A stretch of DNA of 64,000 nt from Nissolia schottii (Eukaryota; Streptophyta; Magnoliopsida; Fabales; Fabaceae), in NCBI GenBank assembly GCA_003254905.1, contig QANU01098899.1, forward strand, positions 310,001 through 374,000. Direction: 5' to 3'. The notes beneath the pieces are model-generated. The model searched no databases. It worked only from the letters and a program-made list of their open reading frames with translations, and was not told the origin of the DNA. Every line of letters starts with the position of its first letter. Position 1 is the stretch's first letter. Positions 22,589 through 40,722 of the stretch are shown one piece after another. Both the position numbers and the translations under genes were made by a program.

Positions 22589-23923
22589 GGGTTAATTATG
22601 GTTTTAGTACCTGTAAAATTTGAAAGTTTGGTTTTAGTCCCTATAAAAGTTTTAGTCCCTGCGAAAATTGAAAGTTTGTTTTTAGTCTCTGGAGCTGGAT
22701 GGGAGTTGACTGCGCTGACGTGACTACGCTGACGTGACCGCTAAGGGCACTGATGCGGCGTGCCATGTGGGATGCCACGTGGCATAACCCAAAATATTAA
22801 GATTGACCCATACCCGGATTGCACACCCGACCCGACCCGATTTTAATTAAAATTAAAAAAAAANNNNNNNNNNNNNNNNNNNNNNNNNNNNNNNNNNNNN
22901 NNNNNNNNNNNNNNNNNNNNNNNNNNNNNNNNNNNNNNNNNNNNNNNNNNNNNNNNNNNNNNNNNNNNNNNNNNNNNNNNNNNNNNNNNNNNNNNNNNNN
23001 NNNNNNNNNNNNNNNNNNNNNNNNNNNNNNNNNNNNNNNNNNNNNNNNNNNNNNNNNNNNNNNNNNNNNNNNNNNNNNNNNNNNNNNNNNNNNNNNNNNN
23101 NNNNNNNNNNNNNNNNNNNNNNNNNNNNNNNNNNNNNNNNNNNNNNNNNNNNNNNNNNNNNNNNNNNNNNNNNNNNNNNNNNNNNNNNNNNNNNNNNNNN
23201 NNNNNNNNNNNNNNNNNNNNNNNNNNNNNNNNNNNNNNNNNNNNNNNNNNNNNNNNNNNNNNNNNNNNNNNNNNNNNNNNNNNNNNNNNNNNNNNNNNNN
23301 NNNNNNNNNNNNNNNNNNNNNNNNNNNNNNNNNNNNNNNNNNNNNNNNNNNNNNNNNNNNNNNNNNNNNNNNNNNNNNNNNNNNNNNNNNNNNNNNNNNN
23401 NNNNNNNNNNNNNNNNNNNNNNNNNNNNNNNNNNNNNNNNNNNNNNNNNNNNNNNNNNNNNNNNNNNNNNNNNNNNNNNNNNNNNNNNNNNNNNNNNNNN
23501 NNNNNNNNNNNNNNNNNNNNNNNNNNNNNNNNNNNNNNNNNNNNNNNNNNNNNNNNNNNNNNNNNNNNNNNNNNNNNNNNNNNNNNNNNNNNNNNNNNNN
23601 NNNNNNNNNNNNNNNNNNNNNNNNNNNNNNNNNNNNNNNNNNNNNNNNNNNNNNNNNNNNNNNNNNNNNNNNNNNNNNNNNNNNNNNNNNNNTTTTTTTT
23701 AATTTTAATTAAAACTGGGTCGGGTCAGGTGGGCAATCCGGGTATGGGTCAATCTTAATATTTTGGGTTGATGCCACATGGCACGCCACATCAGCGCCAT
23801 TAGCGGTCACGTCCGCGCAGTCAACTCTCATCCAGCTCCAGGGACTAAAAACAAACTTTTAATTTTCGCAGGGACTAAAATCAAACTTTCAAATTTTACA
23901 AGGAGTAAAAACATAATTAACCC
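22589..23923. mobile_element. Mutator-like non-autonomous element with long terminal inverted repeats
   Basis: The left arm 22589-22863 and right arm 23693-23923 are inverted copies over their whole visible length (start GGGTTAATTATGGTTTTAG; inverse of the right end GGGTTAATTATGTTTTTAC). They are flanked by identical 9-bp TAAATTAAA at 22580-22588 and 23924-23932. Long inverted repeats plus a 9-bp duplication fit the Mutator superfamily. The arms share GACGTGACCGCTAA, GCCACGTGGCAT and GACCCATACCCGGATTGC. The centre is the 829-N gap, probably because the palindrome defeated assembly. Whether a cargo lies in the gap is unknown. Confidence 0.8.
22864..23692. other. Assembly gap (829 Ns)
   Basis: Run of N between the two arms of the inverted-repeat element. 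Both edges end in A/T homopolymer (AAAAAAAA before, TTTTTTTT after) that would pair with each other. The open frame that spans the gap is an artefact of the Ns. Confidence 0.99.
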
Positions 23924-24908
23924 TAAATTAAATATTAATTTATATTAAAATCATAATGAATTTTTTAAAATTAATTGAATTCCCTAATTCTCACAATGAC
24001 AATTAATAATTACACTCACAATAGTTTTACACTTTTATTTTTCGTTAATTTATAAACACTTCTAAAAATGAGACAATTAATTCAAAAAATTTAAAGTTAC
24101 TCTATATCAAAAAAAGTCAGAATCATACCCTTTTATGAGTTAGATAATTTTGAGTTGTTCAAATAAAGTAACCCTATAATAAATATACATATATCGAGGT
24201 GACATAAATGTATTGCATGTTTATGGGAGACATGTGTTGTATTTTTTTGGTGCCAAATTTTAATCTACAAATAACGAAACTGTAGCCACACCTTGTGATA
24301 ACCCACTCATGTAGTAGTAGACATCAATCATTGATTTCGTTCTAGAGACATAACCTGTTAGGACCTTCCTAAATTTAGCACATTGTTTTCATTTTCCTGT
24401 CAGTGCCTATAATTTCGATCAGCTTCTGGCTTTGATTGAAAGGGGAAAAGCAACATGCAAACTATTGCCGTAGAATTAAGAAAATTAAAAATGGGCATGC
24501 TTTTAAACAGAATCCATGTCTAGAGACTAGAGTTTGACCCTTTTCTCATAACACCTTTGTCAAAGAAATGCCTCAAGTTTTTGAACAATTCTTCTATTTT
24601 TTTCTTTAATTGACATAAGAATCATAGGACCATATTGCAAATCAATTTGTAAAAATATCAGTCTTATCCTCATTGATAGGTTCTATACAGAACTAATTGT
24701 GCATGAACTCAGGATGAACTTCAATTGGTGAAACTATGGGTGATGGCTTTATCAAAACAGAGAAAATTCTTTGATTTTTCTTTTTATACTCTCTTGATTA
24801 GTGCTGAAATAAATTTTTGTCTTTGGGGTCTCAAATTCAATGTTGAATTCTTATCTTTCAGGTTGATAAAAGCTAAGTGTAGATTGCAAAGCACCAGATT
24901 TGTTTAAC

Positions 24909-27528
24909 ATGTCCAACAATTGCAAGGTGAAGGGTCTTCTTAAAGGCCTTAGATTCATTTCTCAAATATTTGGTACGTAACATAAGTATACCCTTCTTTT
25001 AATTGATTATTAATATTTCTAACAGGTTATTGTATCTCTTTCCATTCCCACATCTTATATAAAGGAAAAATACTAAGCTTTTGCAGAAAATGAAAAAGAA
25101 CAAGAAATCCAGATTGGTAACCCCACAGATGTGAAGCATGTGGCTCATATTGGATGGCAGGGTCCCGCTGAAGATTCTCCTAGCTGGGTACTATATTTTC
25201 TCAAACGGTTAATTACTTACGATAAATTTCATAAATTATTCTTGAAGTTTAATAAAATTACACTTCACACTCAAATAATGTGAAAAATTGTATTCCCCTC
25301 TATTTTTCCAATGCGTTTGGTTACCAAGATTGGTTAACTTTCTGTTTTCATTTCATTTTTCTGTGATTTTTGTTAGACTAATGAAAACAGCAAAAATAAT
25401 AAAATTTTATTTTCTGTTTTTATTCTCCATTATTTTGTCCTAACAGTCTCAAACATTCAATATTATTTTTATTATTTTCATTGTTTCCATTATTTCTTCT
25501 ACAAATATTTGATAACAAAAAACACAAAATGAAAATAAAAACTTAATAAATAATTAGTGATCAGTCATAAAGAAAAATTGGGATGAGTTACAATTTTTTA
25601 CATAACTTAAAGTAAAGTGTAATTTTATCAAACCTCAAGAATAGTTTCTATAATTTATCAATTACTTAATTATCATATTAAAATTCTATTGAAGATTATT
25701 TAACTTAATTAATTATATAGCTTTTGGAGAATCATTTGGGTTGTTTCAGATGAACGAGTACAAAGGTGTACCAGGACTTACATCATCCGCACCACTAAAT
25801 CTTAATGGAGACATGCATGGGGATGGACCTGACAATTCTGTCAAATGGGTCTCCGAAGGTAGTAGGCATTATTATGCTTTCATGCTTTAATATTGACATT
25901 AGGAAAATGTCCCCCCCTTTTTTTGGTGAATATAAATGCTCCAAATTAACCCAGCTTGCTTAGTACCTTTTAGTCTATTTTAATTGTCACTTTAGTTATT
26001 TTTTTAAATTATTTATCATTTTCACTTTAGTAATTTTTTAACACTATCTCCATCTAACACTTTAACCAAATTAAATAAAAAACACTTTAATAAACTTACT
26101 TTTTAAATCATTCTTAATTTTAGATTTCTTAATACTCGTACAATTAGCCAAAATGATACTTAAAATAGACCTGTAGCAATAATTTAATAAATTGAATGAA
26201 TGACAAGCAACTAATAAAGTTATATGACACTAGTAATGTTCTTGTGCATCATACGTGACATAATTGTACATATTTAATTAAGTTACAAGTGAATTGTTTA
26301 AAGAACGCTCATCAATTACGTTATATATAACATGTTTTGATATATTTTATACAGCATATGGAAGATAGATATTAATGACAAAATAAAATTTTTAGTTAAA
26401 TACATCAAGATAAAAAAAATTAGTTATAAAATAATAAATATCAAGGGCATGAGAATGTCAATAGACTCTAAATAATAAGACATTGTTAGTTATTATTTTA
26501 TTTTTTATACATCAATATTATAGTTAAAGATTTATTTAAATTTCAAATGCTGGTATAAAATTTGAATTTGAAAAACATTTTTTTCCAAAGTAGCATTAGA
26601 AAAAATTTAGAAATTTATATATAGGCCAGTCACTTATCATTCGCTTTTTTTTTTTAATTAATCAAAATATAGTCAGAAAATAGTTGGTGAATTGTGTTAC
26701 ACATAATAAAGTGACATTTTAGATAAAATGTTGGTCTTATTATTATCTAAACCTAAAATATCATTTTATTATTAGAAGGGTAGAGTACAATCCACCTAAA
26801 TGTTATCGATAATTATACAATAATTTTTTCACCAAATTAACAAGTTAACTAAGATTTTTAACTCACTTTTTTTTCTTCTATAATTGGGTTGAATTGAAAC
26901 AAACATGGACAGACCAAAATAAAAAAAGCAAAATAAGAACACCATTTACTTGAATCTAATAGAGAAAATTCCTGCCTACACAGATTCAATAAGAAGAGGA
27001 TCAAGGTCAACAAAAAGTCAAGGTGAAGAGAAGGACTTGCCTGAGTTGCCCAAATCGTCAAGGAGGCAATCAATGGAAAACTTGAGAGAGTCTCACTCAA
27101 AGGAAAAATCAGACAGGCCAAGGCAGCCCAAAAAGCCATCATCATCCAAGCATTCACAACCACCACCAAAGGATGGATCCAATCATGGGCCCAAGCCCAA
27201 TGAAGCCCAAACCATGACCACTGATTCAGACTCTCTTCAACTCCAAGGGAATAATAGTAGTACTGATTTGCAACCTAGAAGTAGGACCTTACCAGACATT
27301 CCCAAAAGGTCCAGATCCAATAGGGCCAAAGATGGTTCTAATGGTGGTTCAGGATCCTCAAGGTCTAGGCCAAGGGCCCAACATAGGGACCCTAGTTGGA
27401 ATAAAGAGATTGATCCTTCTAGATCCAACTCCAAATCTAGGAACAAACAGAGTCAGAAGTCCTTTGAAGAGGTAGTAGAAGATGGACAACTTCAAAAGCA
27501 GTCTAGCAAAGATCTCTTGACCAATTAA
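24909..27528 (+). CDS. RIC: ROP-interactive CRIB motif protein (RIC family, 272 aa)
   Basis: Effector that binds GTP-loaded ROP/RAC small GTPases at the plasma membrane and links them to cytoskeleton and polar growth. Exons: 24909-24972, 25087-25187, 25750-25858, 26984-27528; 819 nt in frame. The N-terminus MSNNCKVKGLLKGLRFISQIF is followed by the CRIB motif at residues 31-45, IGNPTDVKHVAHIGW, complete with the diagnostic I-x-x-P, H-x-x-H-x-G-x. The short SPSWMNEYKGVPG follows. The rest (from about residue 92) is a basic, Ser/Arg/Pro-rich, probably disordered tail without a known domain. A CRIB close to the N-terminus and a long tail resemble Arabidopsis RIC5-RIC8 types; the exact orthologue is not settled. 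Intron 3 (25859-26983) is long and AT-rich. The start is fixed by family similarity. Confidence 0.92.
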
Positions 27529-30166
27529 TGCAATTTTATAAAAGGAATTGGTAGTTAGGGGGCTCCTACTAACCTTATAGGTTAAATTTGTGAAGACTAC
27601 TCAGCAAAAAAGGTTTAGGTAATTTATTTTTGCAGTTGTGTCCCTATACTTCATAGTTAATGTAGCATTAATTCCCAGATTTGGTAGGCAATCCACTTGA
27701 GGGTACTTTGAAAAAAAATAATCTTTAATCCAAGATGAAGATCAAGAAGGAATTAAAGACCTATTCTTAGTTGGCATTTTCTCCTTCAACAAGATTGTTG
27801 TTATTGTCCTACAAGCACAAGCACAACGTGAAGAGTGACAATGAACGACGCCTCATTAATGGTGAACGGCGGCGTTGAGAAGTTGATTTGTGAAGGAGTT
27901 AAATTCACATCTTGTCAGTTACTAACAGGAGTACCTAACCCTAATCCAACAAAAAAAAAAAATTTCAGAACCACTAGGTAGCCATCGCACAACTCTCATC
28001 CACCGTTAGCAGCCCCTAAACCCCTTCCTCACACCAAATCACAAATCCGATCCTCATACTTAAATCACCCTCATATTATTTACTCCATTACACCACCCAC
28101 AGAATTCAACATCATCTACACCATTATAACTGGTTCGTCCACCACATCTCCTCCAAACACCTCCATGCCACCCAATATATTTGGTCGCTGCGAATATATG
28201 GCCAGAAAAATATGGTCGAAGCAAATGCCTCTACAATTTAAGTAATTACCTATCACATTCTTTGTCGTCAGAATGTCCCTCCATATAACCGAAAAGAAAA
28301 GGTCGTGTTAATTAACAACACCACATTTTCCTCTTAAACTCAATCTAATCAATATAATAACCTCGGTTAAAACAAATGGATTTACTTCAAGTAACGAGTA
28401 GAAATAAAAGAAAGAGGTTAAAGTGTTAAACCAAAATTTTGATTATCAATACTTTGTGGGTCAAAAATAAATTTTTCTTACCACACATCTCAACTGTCCA
28501 TTATTATTTCGACGGCTACCAATGTAGGACCATCTTGGTCCAGAACATCACCCTCCTCATTGTAGTCGTAGCTAGCCTCAGAGCTCTATTTTTTTCACCT
28601 CAATTTGTAATATATCTTAACACTCTGCTTAATTGAATCCTAAATGTGCATATATTTATATTTCTATATACTATTAGCTAATGATGCTAACGTGCTAAAT
28701 ATACGTGTAATTGCATGTTATTCCCCGTAGTTATCCTTTGAGACATGAAAAAGATACCACAACCTTCAAAATGCAAAGATAATATATAAAATTCATCAGT
28801 ATGCATCCAATTCAACGATGTGAGACCTCTAAAAAAACTGTTGATTCTTCCATACTTCTCATTCAATGTTTGCTTTTTGTGTTCAAAAGAAAAAAACACT
28901 TTCTTTACACATTCAATTTTTAGAATATCCTGTTATAATCAGCAACATGTAACCCTTTTTTAGATACTTGACCAACGTTTAACTTTGCCAAAAGCAATTA
29001 GTTCCAATTTGTTAGACTTGCCTGTTCTCAATATATGCATGAAGCTAACATCAAAAGCATCTTCACTAAAAAGGACAATATCAAGAATATCTGGAGTGTC
29101 ATTTGACCCAATAAAATGTACTTATTCCCAATCCCAAAACACCTCAAATCGTAATCCCACACAACCCTTTCTCCGACCCTGGTCAAAGACAATACCATCC
29201 GACTCAAGTTGTTATTCTCCCAAAGCCCAAACTCTAGCATAGGCCCATTAAGCATGTTGTTGTCAAGTCCAATATAAGACACCCTTTTTAGATAAACCTC
29301 CATTTAGGCAAGATTTTTCAGCCAAGCCCAATCCAGAAGAGCCCAATTCCCCTCAAACCCTCGCCATTTTCCATATTTTCATAATCACCCCTCCAAGACT
29401 GTTCCTACTTAGTTAACCTCCTTGGGAATCTCTCCACCAGTTACCAAAGTTGGTATCCTGTCCATCAAATTTGTCCCTTGATTTTGGACACCAGGGATGA
29501 ATTAAATATAGGAATGCAAATTTTGAGACAAATTTATCATTTTTTAAAGTTTGAGGACACACTTGACTGAAATTATTAACATTGAAAACAAATTTAAAGA
29601 TTTAGTTTCATTAAATTATAAAACAAACATTTGACAAAAATTAAGATTTAAATGACTTTGCTATTTATGATAAGACGTAATATCATTAATTTGATCCATG
29701 TAACTATTTCTACCTATTAGAAAAAAGTTTTGTTGTTGTTTATATTTTTAAGGTTGCCTGCCCGATATCCAAGGCTTAGCCTTGATTAAGGGATATCAAA
29801 CCACTTACCACTTTGACTGACTCCCATTGGTTCTTGGTGTTGTTTATATGATTTTGAAAATAATTGATTATCATATAATACCTCGGTGCATAGACCCCTC
29901 AACAAGTCACACTTTTATTCCATCAAGAAAGAAAGAAAAAAATTCAACACGTGCGGAATGACGCGGTTTCCATTAATGAGAAAAGCGCGAAACTGAGTTG
30001 AAGCATTTATATAAAAGAAAGCTGAAAAATTAAGCTGATTGATGAACTTAAGTTACGCTGTTACTTCTTTCTCTTCTCCTCTGGGTTTCGGATTCAATTA
30101 GGGTTTCTCTGTTTTGTTATTAAACAATTAAATTGAATTCACAGTCTTCATCATCATCAAATCATC
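27529..30166. other. Intergenic region, no gene seen
   Basis: 3' UTR of the RIC gene, then AT-rich sequence. At 28985-29480 the minus strand carries weak leucine-rich-repeat-like phrases (GGEIPKEV; GLDNNMLNGP) but no continuous frame, so any LRR gene here would be an unreadable remnant. At about 29760-29830 there is a short GC-richer stretch with GATATCC/GGATATC. A GCGCGAAA motif (29985-29992) lies 175 bp before the VPS2 start. Confidence 0.5.
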
Positions 30167-32818
30167 ATGAACATCTTCTCCAAGAAACCCACCGCCAAAG
30201 GTTATCGAGCTTATTAGCCTCATCCTTTTTTATGCCTTAATATCTTGTGATCATTCATTTGTTCAGTCAATTTAATTTTATTTTGGTGTTGAGATCCCAA
30301 ATTGATTCAATTTCGATCTTCTCTATTCTCCATGCTTTGTTTCAATTGCAGAGGCTCTTCGAGAGAGTAAACGAGAAATGACAACCGCTACTAGAGGTAC
30401 GTACATCGCTCACTTTCTTAAACTACTCTCCGATTAGATGTGAAATCGCCATTCAATTATGCTCGAATCATAATCCAGCCACCATAATACACTTTTCCAG
30501 CTTTAGTTTTCTGTACAAATCAATCAATAACCTTTGAATTTCGTATGAATATGGTTCTTTATGGTGAAAATAAGTTAGAGGTGTGATATTTCTGCTATCT
30601 ATTAATAAATGTTTTTCCTTCTTTTGTTATATGTTCCAGGTATAGAGAGGGAAATTGGAGCATTGCAATTGGAAGTATGTCAAACAGTTACTGAGTGATT
30701 TTCCCCCCTCTGAAATTTTGGGGTAATATCTAACACGTGTTTGTTTTTTTATTTTTTAGGAAAAAAAGCTTGTTGCTGAGATAAAGAGAACTGCTAAGAC
30801 GGGAAATGAGGTATGATCCACATTTGCTCGTAGGTTTTCTTCTCTGCTGATATTATGCAGATGAGAAGCTGTTACCTTGATCTGGTGTTGGCAAGTTTAA
30901 ATTTCTGTGTGTTTGGATATGTTTACTTTAGGTTCAAAACCATTTATAATCGAAAGCTTTCCAAGGAAGGTTTTCAAAATTAAAAAAACAGCCATTTCTC
31001 TACAATAATCTGGTGCCAAACATGTTCAGCTACTTTCTTTTCTCGTGCATTCTACAGGGAGCAACTAAAATTCTAGCTCGCCAGTTGGTGAGGCTTAGGC
31101 AACAAATTGCTAATCTTCAAGGTAGCCGGGCTCAGATGAGGGGCATAGCAACTCACACACAGGTAGATTGCTGAAGCCTTTGTTTCTGTGTTGTGTGTTT
31201 GCATGTGTTTTTTTCTGGATTTGTGTTTAAGCTGGTAGATGCTTTATGCTCTTTGATGTGCTCTGCATTTCGTGCAGGCAATGCATGCCCATACTTCTGT
31301 TGCTGTTGGCATGAAAGGTGCTAGTAAGGCAATGGCAGCTATGAATAAGGTAACATGTTCAATCTTATATTTTAAATATTTCTTATCCACACATAATATA
31401 TTTATTCCAACATTTTAGATTGGGCCATGATATCAACGTTTTGTTTGGTTTTGTTCAAGAAAGTAAAGAATGATGTTTGGACAGTTATGATAATTTTTAG
31501 ATTTTGTTATTGAGTGCATGAATTTGACTTAGCTTGATGTTAATTCAAGGAGCAGTGAGCAAGGTTGAGGGAGTGGGGCTAAAAGTTGACATTTGTTTCT
31601 GTGGGATTCATGCATGAGTTGTAAAGTTTCCATAAAATAGTCATGAACATGAGAGTATTCTTTTGCTTAAAATTATGCAAGATATTGCTTCCTTCCTTCC
31701 TTACCCTCCCTTCCTGTCACATACATACACAAAAGAAGTGAAACTTATGGAAAATAAATGGTTTAGGATTTGGATATACCCACCTTTGAGGAGAAAATAA
31801 AAGAAAAAATGCTGCATCAGAAATACAGCAACCAAAAACAATGATAGCGGTAGTTCTGCTGACTTTCTTAGTTAAATAGAACATTGAAATTGGAGTCCGT
31901 ACTCCATAAACTAATTTCTACGCCATTTTTTAATCTCTTACCTTGTGCTAAACTAGAAGATTCATTTGCAGCAAATGGATCCGGCAAAACAAGGCAAAGT
32001 TATACGGGATTTCCAGAACCAATCAGCACAGATGGATATGACTGTAAGATGATGCTTTGGTCTTGGTAATTTAAAAGTGGGAAGAAAACAGGAAATCGCT
32101 GTTTCCTGTTTCTGTGCCTTTGGACTTCAATAATATATAATTTGCGTGCAGACTGAAATGATGTCAGATGCCATAGATGATGCCTTGGATAATGACGAAG
32201 CTGAAGAGGAGTCTGAAGAGTTGACAAACCAGGTACCCCTTCAATTATCATCTTTTACTGTCTCTGTGTGTGTGTGTGTGTGTGTCCTGCAATGTTTGCA
32301 GAGCATTTTATTTGTGGTTAATTTCTCAAATAACAAAAGATCTCTATATTTGACATGGCCATTTTTTTGGTAGGTGCTCGATGAAATTGGTGTGGATGTT
32401 GCCTCACAGGTGCGAATCCACGGTTATTAATCTTTGTACTTTTATGGTCTGTCCTACTGCTTTTGCTCAAGCTAATTTTTGTTGAATTTGAAATGAAATC
32501 TTTGGCAGTTATCAGGAGCTCCCAAAGGGAAAATCCCAACAAAGAATACAGAAAATGTCAGCAGGTATCAATCATCTAACAATTTCTTTTTTCTTATCAG
32601 TACTGTTTCTCCACGTCCTTAATCTGTTAGAAAGATAAGATAATTGGTATGCATGTCTGTTTTAAGTCATGGCTCCTTATGCATTATTTGAACAGCTTAA
32701 AATTTCTTTAGTTGTTTACTTTCTTTATAAGGTTGTTTGACCTTGAAATTTTGATGCTGTTTGCAGCTCGGGCATCGATGACCTTGAGAAGCGTTTGGCA
32801 GCTCTTAGAAACCCATAA
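30167..32818 (+). CDS. VPS2: ESCRT-III subunit VPS2/CHMP2 (212 aa, 11 exons)
   Basis: SNF7-family subunit of ESCRT-III, which polymerises on endosomes with VPS24 and SNF7 to bud cargo into multivesicular bodies and is disassembled by the VPS4/SKD1 ATPase. Exons: 30167-30200, 30352-30396, 30640-30674, 30760-30810, 31058-31162, 31278-31349, 31972-32043, 32152-32232, 32374-32409, 32509-32564, 32767-32818; 639 nt in frame. The protein starts MNIFSKKPTAKEALRESKRE, has the basic helix alpha1-alpha2 core (TRGIEREIGALQLEEKKLVAEIKR, positions 29-52), the acidic stretch DDALDNDEAEEESEELTNQ, and ends in a classical MIM1 motif, DLEKRLAALRNP, for VPS4 binding. Sequence details (NIF start, GVDVASQLSGAPKGKI) are closer to Arabidopsis VPS2.2/VPS2.3 than to VPS2.1; that subtype call is from memory. 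A CK1 gene converges from the other side. Confidence 0.96.
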
Positions 32819-33822
32819 TTTTTGCCTGGGATTATGTGATGATCGAACTCGAAGTTCTAATCTGGAATTCTTTCCTGAATTGTTTTCTAGGAATATCATG
32901 ATTCATATGTTTAGTGTGTATATATTATCTCCTTCAAAATATTACGGAAGACTTGTTAAATTTTCTCGTGCCTTGAGGCTACTTCAAAGTAATAGAGTGG
33001 GTTCTACGCTGGGATGCACAATTTTTTTGTGAAGTTGGAATGTCTTTGTTCAAGTTTGATCCTTTGCGGTGATAAAATTGTTTTATACTAGTAGCAATTA
33101 TGAAGTGTCGAATTAACTTAATAAAGAACAACAATGTTTAAATGTACTTTAGAAAATTTCTCATCTTTAATTCGTTACTTAACATGTTTCGCTTATTGCT
33201 ATATTTAACTCATTTGATTTCAAATATACTCCGCTCGCATTCACGAGAGCTACTCCTACAAAGGCAAATCCAAGTAAACAAAAATATCCGCCATGTGAGC
33301 AAGGATAGTAGAATAAGCGAAGAATGGAATATTTCATGCTGCTCATGCAGTTGGTTTACGACCAAATTCTAATTTCTCAATAAATTCCACTCTCATAAGA
33401 AATACCACGAGCAAGTGATAATAGTAACGTAGAAACAGTGACAAAGTGTACCATAAACTACAACTCTAGTTGCATCTATTTTTCCTTAAAAAGAACATGC
33501 TTTTCTAGTAAGAGTTAAAAGTAAGAACAAAGAAAGAAAAAAAGAACCCGGTTGAGTTCTTAGGAGCATGTTTTAGGAAAACATGTTACAGCAGCTGTGT
33601 GGTCCTCTTCAGAATCAAATCTGGGGGCAGAAAAAAGTCCACCTTGGTCCAGAAAATGATATCAGGAAGTGAAGTTGACCTCAGGTAATTCAGAAAGAAA
33701 TATACATGGACATGATTTTGTAGTGCTGGAGACTGTTTTTGAATAAAAGCTCTGATTTAAAACTTCAGGCGTTAGAATTTAGAAAATGTCTTGTGACGAA
33801 ACAGGAACTGCTCGTACTTTAG
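32819..33822. other. Convergent spacer between VPS2 and CK1 genes
   Basis: Holds the 3' UTRs of two convergent genes (VPS2 on +, CK1 on -). No further exon is seen. A TG microsatellite that looks similar lies inside VPS2 intron 8 (32266-32284), not here. Confidence 0.5.
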
Positions 33823-40030
<6,208 letters not shown>

Positions 40031-40689
40031 CTTGAAATGACTTCCAATTCACATCAACTATAACAAGCCTTTTATGCTCAGATTTGTGCCCAATTCAGCA
40101 CCTAATTGTACAAAACCTCAAAAACAGAACCAGAATCACTCTGATTTCTCCACGGATTCAACTCAAGCAGGTTAAAGTTCCAAGCTTTAATTCGAGAATC
40201 CACTCAAATCCAATTGAGATTTCCCACTCTATGCATCCAATCGGCCCCAAAATCACGACATGGTGCAAATCCAGGGAAAAAGATTGAAAAATCAAAAGGA
40301 GCCAAACTTACAAGAAAAATTGCGTATCCCCAGAAATGAAGATTGCTTTTTTTCCCCCACTTATCCAGAATACAACACCACCTTCTCCAGCTACATTCCT
40401 TTACCACAAAAATAACCCCCCAAAATCAATCACCCAAGACCATAGATTGAAGCCCTAATTTCCAGCGAACATGACCGCATTGACCCCAGATTAAAAAAAA
40501 TATAACGCAAATGGGTATCAGAAACAAGACTAAAAATCGAAACTTTTTCGACAACAATACAAACAAAAAAAGAAAGAAGAAGTGGAGAAGATTGAGGAGC
40601 AATCAGGTAGGAACAAAAGTAAATTCCGACAAATCAAAAAGTTTTAGAGAGAGATCGAAGAAGAAGAAAGAGAAATGGGTGAGAAGGGG

Positions 40690-40722
40690 AAAGTGAGAGA
40701 AAGAGAGATTATATTATAGTAA
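40690..40722 (-). promoter_or_regulatory. Putative core promoter of the CK1 gene
   Basis: On the minus strand a TATA-like CTATAATATAA (40719-40709) is followed by a CT-rich stretch (CTCTCTTTCTCTC), a common plant initiator setting. The 5' UTR to the ATG at 40030 would then be about 650 bp and might contain an intron. Position is inferred; there is no transcript evidence. Confidence 0.35.

Larger units (their letters stand above)
21550..24908. other. Intergenic region with a long-inverted-repeat element and assembly gap
   Basis: Outside the element at 22589-23923 I see no exon. At 22198-22250 a short direct duplication (TTCAAATATTAGGGACTTGAA) occurs. The last 500 bp before 24909 should hold the promoter and 5' UTR of the RIC gene. 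Confidence 0.5.

Noticed and set aside
22819-23712. 297-codon open frame across the N run
   Set aside because: Made of Ns only; it has no stop because the bases are unknown.
28985-29303. Possible leucine-rich repeat receptor remnant (minus strand)
   Set aside because: Only two short phrases resemble LRR text (GGEIPKEV, LDNNMLNGP). Frame and order do not hold, so evidence is too thin.
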